A stretch of 64,000 nt of DNA from CAYNST01 sp964434105 (GTDB lineage Bacteria; Pseudomonadota; Gammaproteobacteria; Pseudomonadales; Cellvibrionaceae), in assembly GCA_964434105.1 (NCBI GenBank), contig CAYSTJ010000007.1, forward strand, positions 1-64,000, read 5' to 3'. This document shows, one piece after another, positions 8,868 to 17,211 of the stretch (its first letter is position 1; each line of letters opens with the position of its first letter). The translations under genes were made by a program, and so were the position numbers. The notes beneath the pieces were generated by a model that saw only the letters and a program-made list of their open reading frames with translations, made no database searches and was not told the DNA's origin.

Positions 8868-9785
8868 TCAATGTTTGATGACTTCGACTTTCTGCAGCAG
8901 GTAATTCACCAGTGTTTCATCCGAACTGTTCAGTTCCCGCGAACGAACACGGTGACCGATGACAGCGGTCATTACAGCCTGAACATCTTCCGGAATCACG
9001 TAGTCACGACTATGAACCACTGCCCAGGCCTTGGCCGCCTTCAGCCAGGAAAGCGCTCCACGCGGAGACAGGCCGTAAACAAACTGCTGGTCCTCCCGGG
9101 TAATTCTGACCAGATCCTGCAGATAGTCCAATAGCGTATCGCTGACTTTCACCTCCTCCACCGTATGCTGCAACGCCTGCAACTGCGTCAGATTTACGAC
9201 TGGCTGGAGATGTCGCAGTGTGGTGCGCCTGTCCTCACCACGGAATAACTGGCGCTCCGCAGACGGACTGGGATAGCCCAGACTGATACGCATCAGAAAC
9301 CGGTCCAACTGGGATTCGGGTAAGGGATAGGTACCCGACTGGTTGACGGGGTTCTGGGTGGCGATAACAAAAAACGGCACGGGGAGCTGCCGGCTTTCGC
9401 CTTCAGTCGTCACCTGCCCCTCCTCCATGGCCTCCAGCAACGCACTCTGCGTTTTGGGCGTCGTGCGATTGATTTCGTCAGCCAGGAGCACCTGGGTAAA
9501 AATGGGGCCTGGATGAAACGTAAACGACTCAGTGCTACGGCTGAACACCGATACGCCGAGAATATCCGCCGGCAGCAGGTCACTCGTGAACTGAACGCGA
9601 TCGTAGCGCAGCCCGAGCACGGTTGCCAGACTGTGCGCCAGGGTTGTTTTGCCCATGCCCGGCAAGTCCTCTATCAGCAGGTGGCCTCGCGCAAGCAGAC
9701 ATGCAATCGCGAGCCTGACCTGGCGCTCCTTGCCGAGCAGCACCGTTCCGACCTGTTCTGTAATCTGACTGATTAGTGCATCCAA
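8868..9785 (-). CDS. MoxR family AAA+ ATPase
   Basis: This is a AAA+ ATPase of the MoxR family, thought to act as a chaperone for partner proteins. In 305 residues, Walker A is at about 42-49 (LPGMGKTT) and Walker B at 100-105 (VLLADEIN, D103/E104). The family stretch FFVIATQNPVNQSGTYPLPE and a C-terminal lid domain follow. It is the first gene of the three-gene moxR-DUF58-tgpA operon. No strong ribosome site is visible close to the chosen ATG. Confidence 0.95.
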   Translation of the reverse strand: MDALISQITEQVGTVLLGKERQVRLAIACLLARGHLLIEDLPGMGKTTLAHSLATVLGLRYDRVQFTSDLLPADILGVSVFSRSTESFTFHPGPIFTQVLLADEINRTTPKTQSALLEAMEEGQVTTEGESRQLPVPFFVIATQNPVNQSGTYPLPESQLDRFLMRISLGYPSPSAERQLFRGEDRRTTLRHLQPVVNLTQLQALQHTVEEVKVSDTLLDYLQDLVRITREDQQFVYGLSPRGALSWLKAAKAWAVVHSRDYVIPEDVQAVMTAVIGHRVRSRELNSSDETLVNYLLQKVEVIKH

Positions 9786-9817
9786 CAGCGGTTTCCTTTC
9801 TCAGCTTTACCGGTATA

Positions 9818-9839
9818 CGATGATGAAACGTCAACAGAC
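9818..9839 (-). repeat. Dispersed 3'-end repeat, copy 3
   Basis: On the minus strand, GTCTGTTGACGTTTCATCATCG starts 18 bases after the metZ stop codon. It is identical over 22 bases to 4501-4522 just after nadB. It sits between metZ and moxR and reads in the same direction as metZ. Confidence 0.75.
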
Positions 9840-9857
9840 TCCAGTACTGAGCATAGA

Positions 9858-11042
9858 CTAAACCGCGGCCATTCCCCGCTTCAGATCGGCAATCAGGTCC
9901 GTCACGTCTTCCAGACCAACCGCAATCCGAACAAGATTTTCGGTGATCCCGCACTTGAGCCGGTCTTCCGCCGACAGACGCCCATGCGTGGTGGTTGCCG
10001 GATGAACGATCGTCGATTTACAGTCACCGAGATTGGCTGTTACCGACATGATCTTGACAGCATCAATAAAGCGCCATGCCTCAGCGCGATCACCGCGCAG
10101 GCGGAACGACAATACCCCGCCGAAAGCGCGCTGCTGCCGGCGAGCCAGCTCATGCCCGGTATGCGCTGGTAAACCGGCGTAAAAAACTTTCTCGACCAGT
10201 TCGTGTGCGGCAAGCCACTCGGCCAGGCGCTGTGCGTTGCTGGAGTGCGCGTCCATTCGCAGCCGCAGGGTTTCCAGGCCCTTGCTGAATATCCAGGCAT
10301 TGAAAGGACTCATTGTTGGTCCACAGGTGCGAACCACGCCCAGGACTTCATCCATCAGCGCCGCCGGCCCAACCACCGCACCGCCCATAGCCCTGCCCTG
10401 TCCATCCAGGAACTTGGTGGCAGAATGAATGACCAGGTCAGCGCCCCACTGCAATGGTTTCTGCAGTGCTGGTGTACAGAAACAATTATCGACCACCAGC
10501 AGGCTGTTATTGGCGTGCGCCATATCTGCAAACGCCTGCAGATCCGCAACATCACATAACGGATTAGAGGGTGTCTCCAGAAACAGCAATCGCGTGTTCG
10601 GTCGCAAATGACTGCGCCAGCCTTCAATGTCAGTCAGATCAACAAAATCAACGGCCACGCCAAATTTCTGCATGTATTTGGTAAACAGAACGCTGGTAGT
10701 GCCAAACACACTGCGCGAACACAGCACGTGATCGCCCTGCTGCAGCAACGCCAGGCACACACTCAGAATAGCGGACATACCGGACGCAGTGGCAACGGCC
10801 GCTTCACCGCCTTCCAGCGCCGCCAGCCGCTCCTGAAAAGTACGCACCGTCGGGTTGGTGTAACGGGAATAGACATTGCCGGCCATGTCGCCCGAGAACC
10901 GCTGTGCCGCCTCGCTGGCCGAACCAAATACATAACTGGAGGTGGCAAAAATCGGTTCGCTGTGCTCTCCTTCACCGGTACGATGAATACCGGCACGAAT
11001 CGCCAGTGTATCCAGACCGGCGTTATCGAGATAATCCTGCAT
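9858..11042 (-). CDS. metZ: O-succinylhomoserine sulfhydrylase MetZ
   Basis: This PLP enzyme makes homocysteine directly from O-succinylhomoserine and sulfide in methionine synthesis. The 394-residue protein is a Cys/Met metabolism PLP-family member with the Schiff-base lysine at K210 (HSATKFLDGQGR), SRYTNPTV at 59-66 and ETPSNPLCDV at 156-165. The position directly downstream of purF matches Pseudomonas metZ and favours MetZ over cystathionine gamma-synthase MetB, although the two are hard to tell apart by sequence alone. A GAGG site lies 5 bases before the ATG, and the gene starts 11 bases after purF. Confidence 0.92.
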   Translation of the reverse strand: MQDYLDNAGLDTLAIRAGIHRTGEGEHSEPIFATSSYVFGSASEAAQRFSGDMAGNVYSRYTNPTVRTFQERLAALEGGEAAVATASGMSAILSVCLALLQQGDHVLCSRSVFGTTSVLFTKYMQKFGVAVDFVDLTDIEGWRSHLRPNTRLLFLETPSNPLCDVADLQAFADMAHANNSLLVVDNCFCTPALQKPLQWGADLVIHSATKFLDGQGRAMGGAVVGPAALMDEVLGVVRTCGPTMSPFNAWIFSKGLETLRLRMDAHSSNAQRLAEWLAAHELVEKVFYAGLPAHTGHELARRQQRAFGGVLSFRLRGDRAEAWRFIDAVKIMSVTANLGDCKSTIVHPATTTHGRLSAEDRLKCGITENLVRIAVGLEDVTDLIADLKRGMAAV

Positions 11043-11053
11043 GCTGTCCTCTT

Positions 11054-12574
11054 TCAGGCGTTCATACCCACAATGGAATTCTGACCGCTACTGCTCAAAT
11101 GCTCGTCGCGCACCATCTTTGCCAGATCATTGCGCATTTCGTCCAGGCGTGCCAGATAGCTGTCATCCACGTCGCCCGTAACGTAGTTGCCGTCAAACAC
11201 GGCGCAATCGAACCGCGGAATAGTGCTGTTACCTTCGGCAGATGCGGCAATCAGGTCTTCGAGATCCTGATAAACCAGCCAATCGGCGCCAATAGCCGTG
11301 GCAACCTCGTCTTCCGAGCGGCCATGGGCAATCAATTCGCTGACCGATGGCATGTCGATTCCGTACACATTCGGGTACTTGACCGCCGGAGCGGCCGATG
11401 CAAAATACACTTTTTTGGCGCCCGCATCCCGGGCCATCTGGATAATTTGCTGACAGGTCGTTCCCCGGACTATTGAATCGTCGACCAGCAGCACCGTCTT
11501 GCCGCGAAACTCGAGATCAATCGCGTTCAGCTTCTGTCGCACCGATTTCTTGCGCTGCTGCTGACCAGGCATAATGAACGTGCGCCCAATGTACCGGTTT
11601 TTGACCAGGCCCTCCCGGAACTTGACACCCAGGTTATGGGCCAGCGCCTGTCCAGCGACCCGGCTGCTGTCCGGAATCGGCACAACCACATCAATGTCAT
11701 GACGTGGCTTCAGTTTCAAAATCTTTTCTGCCAGCCGCTCCCCCTGCCGCAGGCGCGCCTTATAAACAGATACGCCATCCATAATGGAATCGGGTCGGGC
11801 GAAATAAACGTGTTCGAAAATACACGGGCTCAAGGTCGTCTTTTCGGCACAAACCCGCGTGTGCAGCTCGCCATCCGGATCAATAAAAATGGCTTCACCC
11901 GGTGCAACGTCGCGCAACAGACGAAATCCCAGCACATCCAGGGCGACACTTTCCGACGCGATCATATATTCTTTGCCGCGATCGGTATGACGTTCGCCGA
12001 ATACCAGTGGGCGTATACCGTTAGGGTCCCTGAAAGCCAAAACGCCATAATTGGCGATCATCGCCACCACGGCGTATCCGCCGCGTACCCGCCGATGCAC
12101 GCCTTCGACGGCTTTGAAGACGTCCTCTTCCGTGGGGCGCAACTTGCCCAGTTGCTGCAACTCGTGGGCAAAAACATTCAGTAAAACTTCCGAATCTGAA
12201 TCCGTGTTCACATGACGCAGATCCGCCCGAAAGATATCCCGACTCAGTTCTTCGGTATTGGTCAGATTGCCATTATGGGCCAGCGCAATGCCGTATGGCG
12301 AGTTGACATAAAAGGGTTGCGCCAGCGCCGGGCCAGAGCTGCCGGCCGTTGGATAACGTACATGGCCGATGCCCATGTTACCGACAAGACGCTGCATATG
12401 ACGTGTGCGAAACACATCTTTTACCAGACCTACAGCTTTCTGCTGGGCCATTCTGCCATTATGGCAAGTCATGATTCCGGCGGCATCCTGTCCTCGATGC
12501 TGTAACATGGTTAACGCATCGTACAATGCAAGGTTTACATTACTCTTGCCGACAATTCCAACAATACCGCACAT
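11054..12574 (-). CDS. purF: Amidophosphoribosyltransferase PurF
   Basis: PurF catalyses the first step of purine synthesis, transferring ammonia from glutamine to PRPP. The 506-residue product begins MCGIVGIVG, so the N-terminal nucleophile Cys2 is exposed after Met removal. The class II glutaminase domain spans about 2-230. The phosphoribosyltransferase domain carries the PRPP loop VLLVDDSIVRGTT at about 365-377. Length equals that of E. coli PurF (505). It lies between cvpA and metZ, the standard order in pseudomonads. The 293 bases to cvpA hold no gene I can support. Confidence 0.97.
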   Translation of the reverse strand: MCGIVGIVGKSNVNLALYDALTMLQHRGQDAAGIMTCHNGRMAQQKAVGLVKDVFRTRHMQRLVGNMGIGHVRYPTAGSSGPALAQPFYVNSPYGIALAHNGNLTNTEELSRDIFRADLRHVNTDSDSEVLLNVFAHELQQLGKLRPTEEDVFKAVEGVHRRVRGGYAVVAMIANYGVLAFRDPNGIRPLVFGERHTDRGKEYMIASESVALDVLGFRLLRDVAPGEAIFIDPDGELHTRVCAEKTTLSPCIFEHVYFARPDSIMDGVSVYKARLRQGERLAEKILKLKPRHDIDVVVPIPDSSRVAGQALAHNLGVKFREGLVKNRYIGRTFIMPGQQQRKKSVRQKLNAIDLEFRGKTVLLVDDSIVRGTTCQQIIQMARDAGAKKVYFASAAPAVKYPNVYGIDMPSVSELIAHGRSEDEVATAIGADWLVYQDLEDLIAASAEGNSTIPRFDCAVFDGNYVTGDVDDSYLARLDEMRNDLAKMVRDEHLSSSGQNSIVGMNA

Positions 12575-12867
12575 AGTGCTATGCCCTCATAAAAAGCTGT
12601 ATTAACCAATTGGCTGCTGCATTTTCCGCATGTGGAACCGTAACTGCAAGCTTAAAAATCCCGGAATAACCAGCCGTACCCGCAACAAAGCTGGCCAACA
12701 CATTAATAAGTTGCTCTATCCGACTGAATTTCCGATGTTTATGTGCATGGAGTGAAGGCCCAATGTGTGGTTGATAGCGGGATAAGCCGTATCGATCGCC
12801 ACCGCGGTTGCAATACCGTTAAAGACGAATCAGACATATCCATCCAGTCAGGACAGACAGGCGTCGA

Positions 12868-13371
12868 TCAGGATTTGCCCGGAAGTGTCGTCGCCCAGCT
12901 GACCAGATGACTGACCGAAGCCCGCGCACGCTCCTCATGGACGAGAAAGTAGGGAATCAGGACTGATTCTCTCCACCACGCGGTGTCGTCAGGTACTGAT
13001 GGGGCGAAAAGCAGTAACGCGGCCATCACAGCCGCAATTCCGCGTCCCAGGCCGAAAATCAGTCCGAGCATTCGATCAAGCGGGTTCAGCGCCGTCAACC
13101 GAACCAGCTTGCCAATGACGAACGACACCAGTCCCCCGACGATCAGTACGGCAATAAACAGCGTCAGAAACGCTGCAAACTCCCTGACGGCCGTCGAAGT
13201 TATCTGGTCCACCCACAGCATTGCCAGCTTTTCCCGAAAAGTCACTGCGACAACCACCGCAATAATAATATTGGCTGCAGTCAGCAGTTCCTTGATAAGT
13301 CCCCGCCAGATGCCAATCACGCCCGAGACAGCGATGATGCCGAACATCAGCCAATCGATCCAGTTAAACAT
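12868..13371 (-). CDS. cvpA: CvpA family inner-membrane protein
   Basis: CvpA is a small membrane protein first noted for colicin V export, linked to purF in many proteobacteria and to envelope tolerance. I place the start at the ATG giving MFNWIDWLMFGIIAVSG, which matches the family N-terminus and has GGGAG 9 bases upstream. That gives 167 residues, close to family length (162 in E. coli). A longer in-frame version from 13443 would add 24 residues without homology. Four hydrophobic segments are visible. It lies upstream of purF in the same direction. Confidence 0.93.
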   Translation of the reverse strand: MFNWIDWLMFGIIAVSGVIGIWRGLIKELLTAANIIIAVVVAVTFREKLAMLWVDQITSTAVREFAAFLTLFIAVLIVGGLVSFVIGKLVRLTALNPLDRMLGLIFGLGRGIAAVMAALLLFAPSVPDDTAWWRESVLIPYFLVHEERARASVSHLVSWATTLPGKS

Positions 13372-13585
13372 GGCTGTCCGCTCCCGTTCCGCCCGTATGG
13401 GTAACAGCAAGCCGGGAAATGCCGGAGACGGTGTATTCCCCATAGGGATCCTGTTTGGAAACTATCATTCGCACTGCCGTTAACGCCTTGAAAACAGATC
13501 ATGGATATAGCAGGCCGTTATAAAGCGGCTTACCGGTCATGACTAAAGTTTAGGACGATATTTAGACAAATGCTGTGATTAAATG

Positions 13586-14254
13586 TTAACCAGCTTTGAA
13601 TTTCAGCAGGAGGGAATTGACTTGCAGGGTCTTATCAATTTCCGGTTTAAGCTTTTCGAGCGGCGCTTTCTTCATTTTGGGACCAATGTAAACCCGAAAA
13701 ACCGGCTTGCCGTCGAGTTCGAACCGGTGCAGATAGGACGAATGTCCCATGCCGATCAGTCGATCACGCATCCCTGTGGCCAACACTTCGCTCTGAAAGC
13801 TGCCTACCTGCAATACCCAGGCATTGGGTGAACCGTCAGCAGCCAGTGTTCCGGTCGCCTCATCTCGCGAGGCATTCCGCGCTTTGTCATCGCTCAGGGA
13901 TTGCGCCGGTGCCTGCACGGCTTCAGGGTTGGCTGTATCCGCATCCTGCTCAACCCGTCTGTCGGTTCGCAGATCGGCAACAGCGGGCACGGCGGACTCG
14001 AATGTCTCTGGGGTCACCGGACCTGGATCGGGAACAAACTGCTTTCGGGGGGTGGTGACGGGTTTGGACCAGGCCGGCTTTTCAGGCTCTACCACCTCCG
14101 GCACTTTAAGGGCCGGTCGGGGTGGAACCTGCGAAGTCGTATCAATCGGTTCCATCCGTTCCCTGTCAAACAGGACCGGAATGAATATGACCGCCAACGC
14201 CAGAAGAATCAGCGCGCCCAGTAGTCGTTGTTTAAGTCCGTCATCCATCGGCAT
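13586..14254 (-). CDS. dedD: DedD-like SPOR domain cell-division protein
   Basis: The 222 residues consist of a short cytoplasmic N-terminus (MPMDDGLKQRLLGA), one membrane helix at about 12-30, a Pro-rich periplasmic linker, and a C-terminal SPOR domain (about 143-220, starting AWVLQVGSF). SPOR domains bind denuded septal peptidoglycan, and DedD supports constriction. The reading frame overlaps the end of folC; if the second Met (14248) is the start, the overlap is the compact ATGGATGA. The order folC-dedD-cvpA-purF supports the assignment. Confidence 0.92.
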   Translation of the reverse strand: MPMDDGLKQRLLGALILLALAVIFIPVLFDRERMEPIDTTSQVPPRPALKVPEVVEPEKPAWSKPVTTPRKQFVPDPGPVTPETFESAVPAVADLRTDRRVEQDADTANPEAVQAPAQSLSDDKARNASRDEATGTLAADGSPNAWVLQVGSFQSEVLATGMRDRLIGMGHSSYLHRFELDGKPVFRVYIGPKMKKAPLEKLKPEIDKTLQVNSLLLKFKAG

Positions 14255-15518
14255 CTTCGATTCTGCCTTTCAACCAGATTCTGGCACGGCCCGCCGTGTA
14301 GAACGATCCCGCAACCAGAATATCGTATTCGCCCGCTAACGTTGCATGTTCCAGCGCCAGATCCAGTGATTCGAACGTTTGAAAGTTCGCGTTGGCCGGC
14401 AGCGCGGACACCATTGTTTCAATACTGGCCGACCGGGGAACATCGTCGAGCGGCGCCAACAGCCAGGTATCGACTATCGGCGCCAACGCCGCCAGACTGC
14501 CAGCTATGTCTTTATCCGCCATCATCGCAATCACCGCCAGGTAGTGTCTGTCGGGCGCACACATGCGCAAGCGTTCAACCAAAAACCCCAGCGCTGCGGG
14601 GTTGTGGGCAACATCCAGCACCAAGGTCCTGCCGTTGATATCTACCGTTTCCAGGCGCCCTGGCAGCCGGGCGGTGCGCAGCCCCCCCAGGATCATTGCC
14701 CTGCTTGCGTCGCCATCAATCAGCTTCAGGAGCTTGCATACCTGCAACGCGGCGGCAACGCTGGGTGCCGGCAAATCGGCCACTACAGTGACAGGCGTCG
14801 AATCACCAGACCTGAATTCCAGCCGGCCTGTATCGATCACTCGATAGTCAAAATGTTTTCCGACGCAGAAAAACGGAACGCCGTGCTTTTCGACAGCGTC
14901 AACAATGGTTGACGGCGGAACCCTGTCCGCACAGACCAGCGGTCGGCCCGGGCGGCATATTCCGACCTTTTCCCGACCTATGGATTCACGGCTGTCACCA
15001 AGCCAATCCATATGGTCCAGGTCAATGGACGTGATTACGGCGATGTCTGGATCAATTACATTGCAGGCATCCAGCCGTCCTCCCAACCCCACCTCCAATA
15101 GCCAGTAGTCCAGACGGGCACGAGCGAACAACAGGAGTGCTGCCAGCGTCCCAAACTCAAAATAGGTCAGCGAAATCTCGCCCCGCGCGGCATCTATTGC
15201 GGCAAAGACATCACACAACGTCCCGTCGGTCGCGTCGGTGCCACGAATTCGAATACGTTCATTATAGTGCAACAGATGAGGCGAAGAGTAACTCCCGACC
15301 GCAGCGCCGGTGGCACTCAACATGGCGTCCAGCGCCCGCACACAGGAGCCTTTGCCGTTGGTGCCGGCAACGGTAATAACGGTGGCAGAACCCGGGGTGA
15401 TATTGAGCGTCCGGGCTACGCGACGTACCCTGTCCAGCCCGAGGTCAATCGCGTTGGGATGGCAGGATTCCTGCCATCTCAGCCATTGCGATAACGTGGA
15501 AAAACGGGGATTGGACAA
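14241..15518 (-). CDS. folC: Bifunctional folylpolyglutamate/dihydrofolate synthase FolC
   Basis: FolC adds glutamate to dihydropteroate and to folates, an ATP-dependent Mur-ligase fold. In 425 residues the P-loop VAGTNGKGS lies at 50-58, the second motif YSSPHLLHYNERI follows at about 76-88, and ITSIDLDHMDWLG matches the family metal/ATP region. A C-terminal ligase domain contains DVAHNPAAL. It follows accD by 1 base and overlaps dedD, so it sits within a tightly coupled accD-folC-dedD run. Confidence 0.96.
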   Translation of the reverse strand: MSNPRFSTLSQWLRWQESCHPNAIDLGLDRVRRVARTLNITPGSATVITVAGTNGKGSCVRALDAMLSATGAAVGSYSSPHLLHYNERIRIRGTDATDGTLCDVFAAIDAARGEISLTYFEFGTLAALLLFARARLDYWLLEVGLGGRLDACNVIDPDIAVITSIDLDHMDWLGDSRESIGREKVGICRPGRPLVCADRVPPSTIVDAVEKHGVPFFCVGKHFDYRVIDTGRLEFRSGDSTPVTVVADLPAPSVAAALQVCKLLKLIDGDASRAMILGGLRTARLPGRLETVDINGRTLVLDVAHNPAALGFLVERLRMCAPDRHYLAVIAMMADKDIAGSLAALAPIVDTWLLAPLDDVPRSASIETMVSALPANANFQTFESLDLALEHATLAGEYDILVAGSFYTAGRARIWLKGRIEDADG

Positions 15519-15519
15519 G

Positions 15520-16386
15520 TCAGTCAGACAATGTTTTATGGGTTAGCTTGGCCAGCAGACCGGCTGTCTTGTCGCGCATCGCGTTGCGATGCACAATCAT
15601 GTCAATCGCGCCGTGATCAAGCAGGAACTCCGCCCGTTGAAAACCTTTGGGCAACTTCTGACGGATAGTCTGCTCGATGATTGCCGGACCGGCAAAACCC
15701 GCACGCGCACCCGGTTCCGCAATATTGATATCGCCGAGCAACGCCAGACTGGCTGATACGCCACCATAGACCGGATCGGTCATAATCGATATGTAAGGCA
15801 CACCGGCCTGTTTCAGGCGCTCGATAATAGCGCTCGTTTTTGCCATTTGCATCAACGAAATCAATGCTTCCTGCATTCGGGCGCCGCCAGTTGCTGAAAA
15901 GCAGATAAACGGCATACGTTCTTCAAGCGCAATTTTCGCCGCACGGGCAAATCGCTCACCGACAACGTAGCCCATTGAGCCACCGTGAAATGCAAATTCG
16001 AATGCCGTCGCCACCACCGGCATCCCCTTCAGGGTGCCTCTCATTGCAACCAGGGCATCTTTCTCACCGGTGCTTTTTTGCGCCGCGGTCAGCCGGTCCC
16101 GGTACTTCTTGACGTCCTTGAATTTCAGACGGTCAATGGGCACAACCTCACTGGCAATTTCCTCCCGGTCATCCTCATCGAGAAAAATGTCCAGGCGACG
16201 GCGAGCGCCGATGCGCATGTGATGATCACACTTTGGACATACCTCCAGGCTTTTTTCCAGCTCCGGACGATACAGCACGGCTTCACATCGCGTGCACTTT
16301 TTCCATAGTCCCTCCGGCACCTTGCTGGAACCTTTGCGACTCTCGGAACGGACTGCGCTGGGAACGATTCTATCCAACCAACTCAT
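15520..16386 (-). CDS. accD: Acetyl-CoA carboxylase carboxyltransferase subunit beta AccD
   Basis: AccD pairs with AccA to transfer the carboxyl group from biotin to acetyl-CoA in fatty acid synthesis. In 288 residues there is an N-terminal four-cysteine zinc ribbon (C31, C34, C50, C53, as KKCTRCEAV and EVCPKCDHH) followed by the crotonase-like carboxyltransferase domain with GGARMQE and YGGVSASLA. Upstream GAGG is suitably spaced. It lies between trpA and folC. Confidence 0.97.
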   Translation of the reverse strand: MSWLDRIVPSAVRSESRKGSSKVPEGLWKKCTRCEAVLYRPELEKSLEVCPKCDHHMRIGARRRLDIFLDEDDREEIASEVVPIDRLKFKDVKKYRDRLTAAQKSTGEKDALVAMRGTLKGMPVVATAFEFAFHGGSMGYVVGERFARAAKIALEERMPFICFSATGGARMQEALISLMQMAKTSAIIERLKQAGVPYISIMTDPVYGGVSASLALLGDINIAEPGARAGFAGPAIIEQTIRQKLPKGFQRAEFLLDHGAIDMIVHRNAMRDKTAGLLAKLTHKTLSD

Positions 16387-16406
16387 CGTAGCATGCCTCT
16401 TGTTTT

Positions 16407-17210
16407 TTATAGCGTATCCAGTGCCTGACGAATATCCGCGATCTTCGCGGACAGCCCCTGAATAATGCTGTCGTTTGATTGCCCCGACCCCATGACTTCC
16501 ACCAGTGCGCTACCGACAATGACCCCATCGGCACAACGGGACACGGCAACCGCCGATTCCGCATCCTTGATACCAAAACCCACCAGTATCGGCAGCGGGC
16601 TATGCTGACGGATTAAATCAACCTGCTGCTTCACCGACTCCACATCCAGATTTCCGGCGCCGGTGACACCTTTCAGCGACACGTAATATAAAAACCCGCC
16701 GGCAAGGGCGGTGACCTGCCTGATCCGCTCCCCGGTTGAGGTCGGTGCAAGCAGGAAAATGGTTTCCAGTCCGCTCTCTTTAAAAATCCGGTTGGCTTCG
16801 ATCGCTTCTTCCGGTGGCAGATCTACCGTCAGCACGCCATCAACACCGGCTTCCGCAGCGGTAACGGCAAACTGGCTGTAGCCCATTCGTTCGACGGGAT
16901 TGGCGTAACCCATCAGCACCACGGGAATCTCTTTGTTGTCTGCGCGGAATTGGCGTACAACGTCCAGGGTCTGTCGCAGACTGAAACGATGAACCAGTGC
17001 TCTTTCGTGACCACGCTGTATGACCGGGCCTTCGGCCATGGGGTCAGAGAACGGGACGCCCAGTTCAATGATGTCTGCCCCTGCGGCAGCAATGGCCTGC
17101 ATGGCGCGCAGGGTCATTTCGGGTTGCGGATCGCCCGCCACGATATAGGTGACCAGCGCCTTGCGATTGTTTTCTTTGATCTTTGATAAACATCGGGTAA
17201 TACGATTCAT
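16407..17210 (-). CDS. trpA: Tryptophan synthase alpha subunit TrpA
   Basis: TrpA cleaves indole-3-glycerol phosphate to indole and glyceraldehyde 3-phosphate and channels indole to TrpB. I choose the ATG at 17210 (MNRITRCLSK), one base past the trpB stop and behind a GAGG site, giving 267 residues, the usual size (268). An in-frame start at 17228 would add six residues inside trpB. Catalytic Glu49 is present (IIELGVPFSDPMAEGP), but the position of the second catalytic residue, Asp60 in Salmonella and E. coli, is glutamate here (codon GAA). The phosphate-binding loops look normal. Confidence 0.96.
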   Translation of the reverse strand: MNRITRCLSKIKENNRKALVTYIVAGDPQPEMTLRAMQAIAAAGADIIELGVPFSDPMAEGPVIQRGHERALVHRFSLRQTLDVVRQFRADNKEIPVVLMGYANPVERMGYSQFAVTAAEAGVDGVLTVDLPPEEAIEANRIFKESGLETIFLLAPTSTGERIRQVTALAGGFLYYVSLKGVTGAGNLDVESVKQQVDLIRQHSPLPILVGFGIKDAESAVAVSRCADGVIVGSALVEVMGSGQSNDSIIQGLSAKIADIRQALDTL

Positions 17211-17211
17211 G

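Noticed and set aside
13540..13570. TAAAGTTT on the plus strand upstream of dedD's end, resembling a sigma-28 -35 box
   Set aside because: The expected -10 after 11 bases reads TAGACAAA, a poor match, and no flagellar gene follows.
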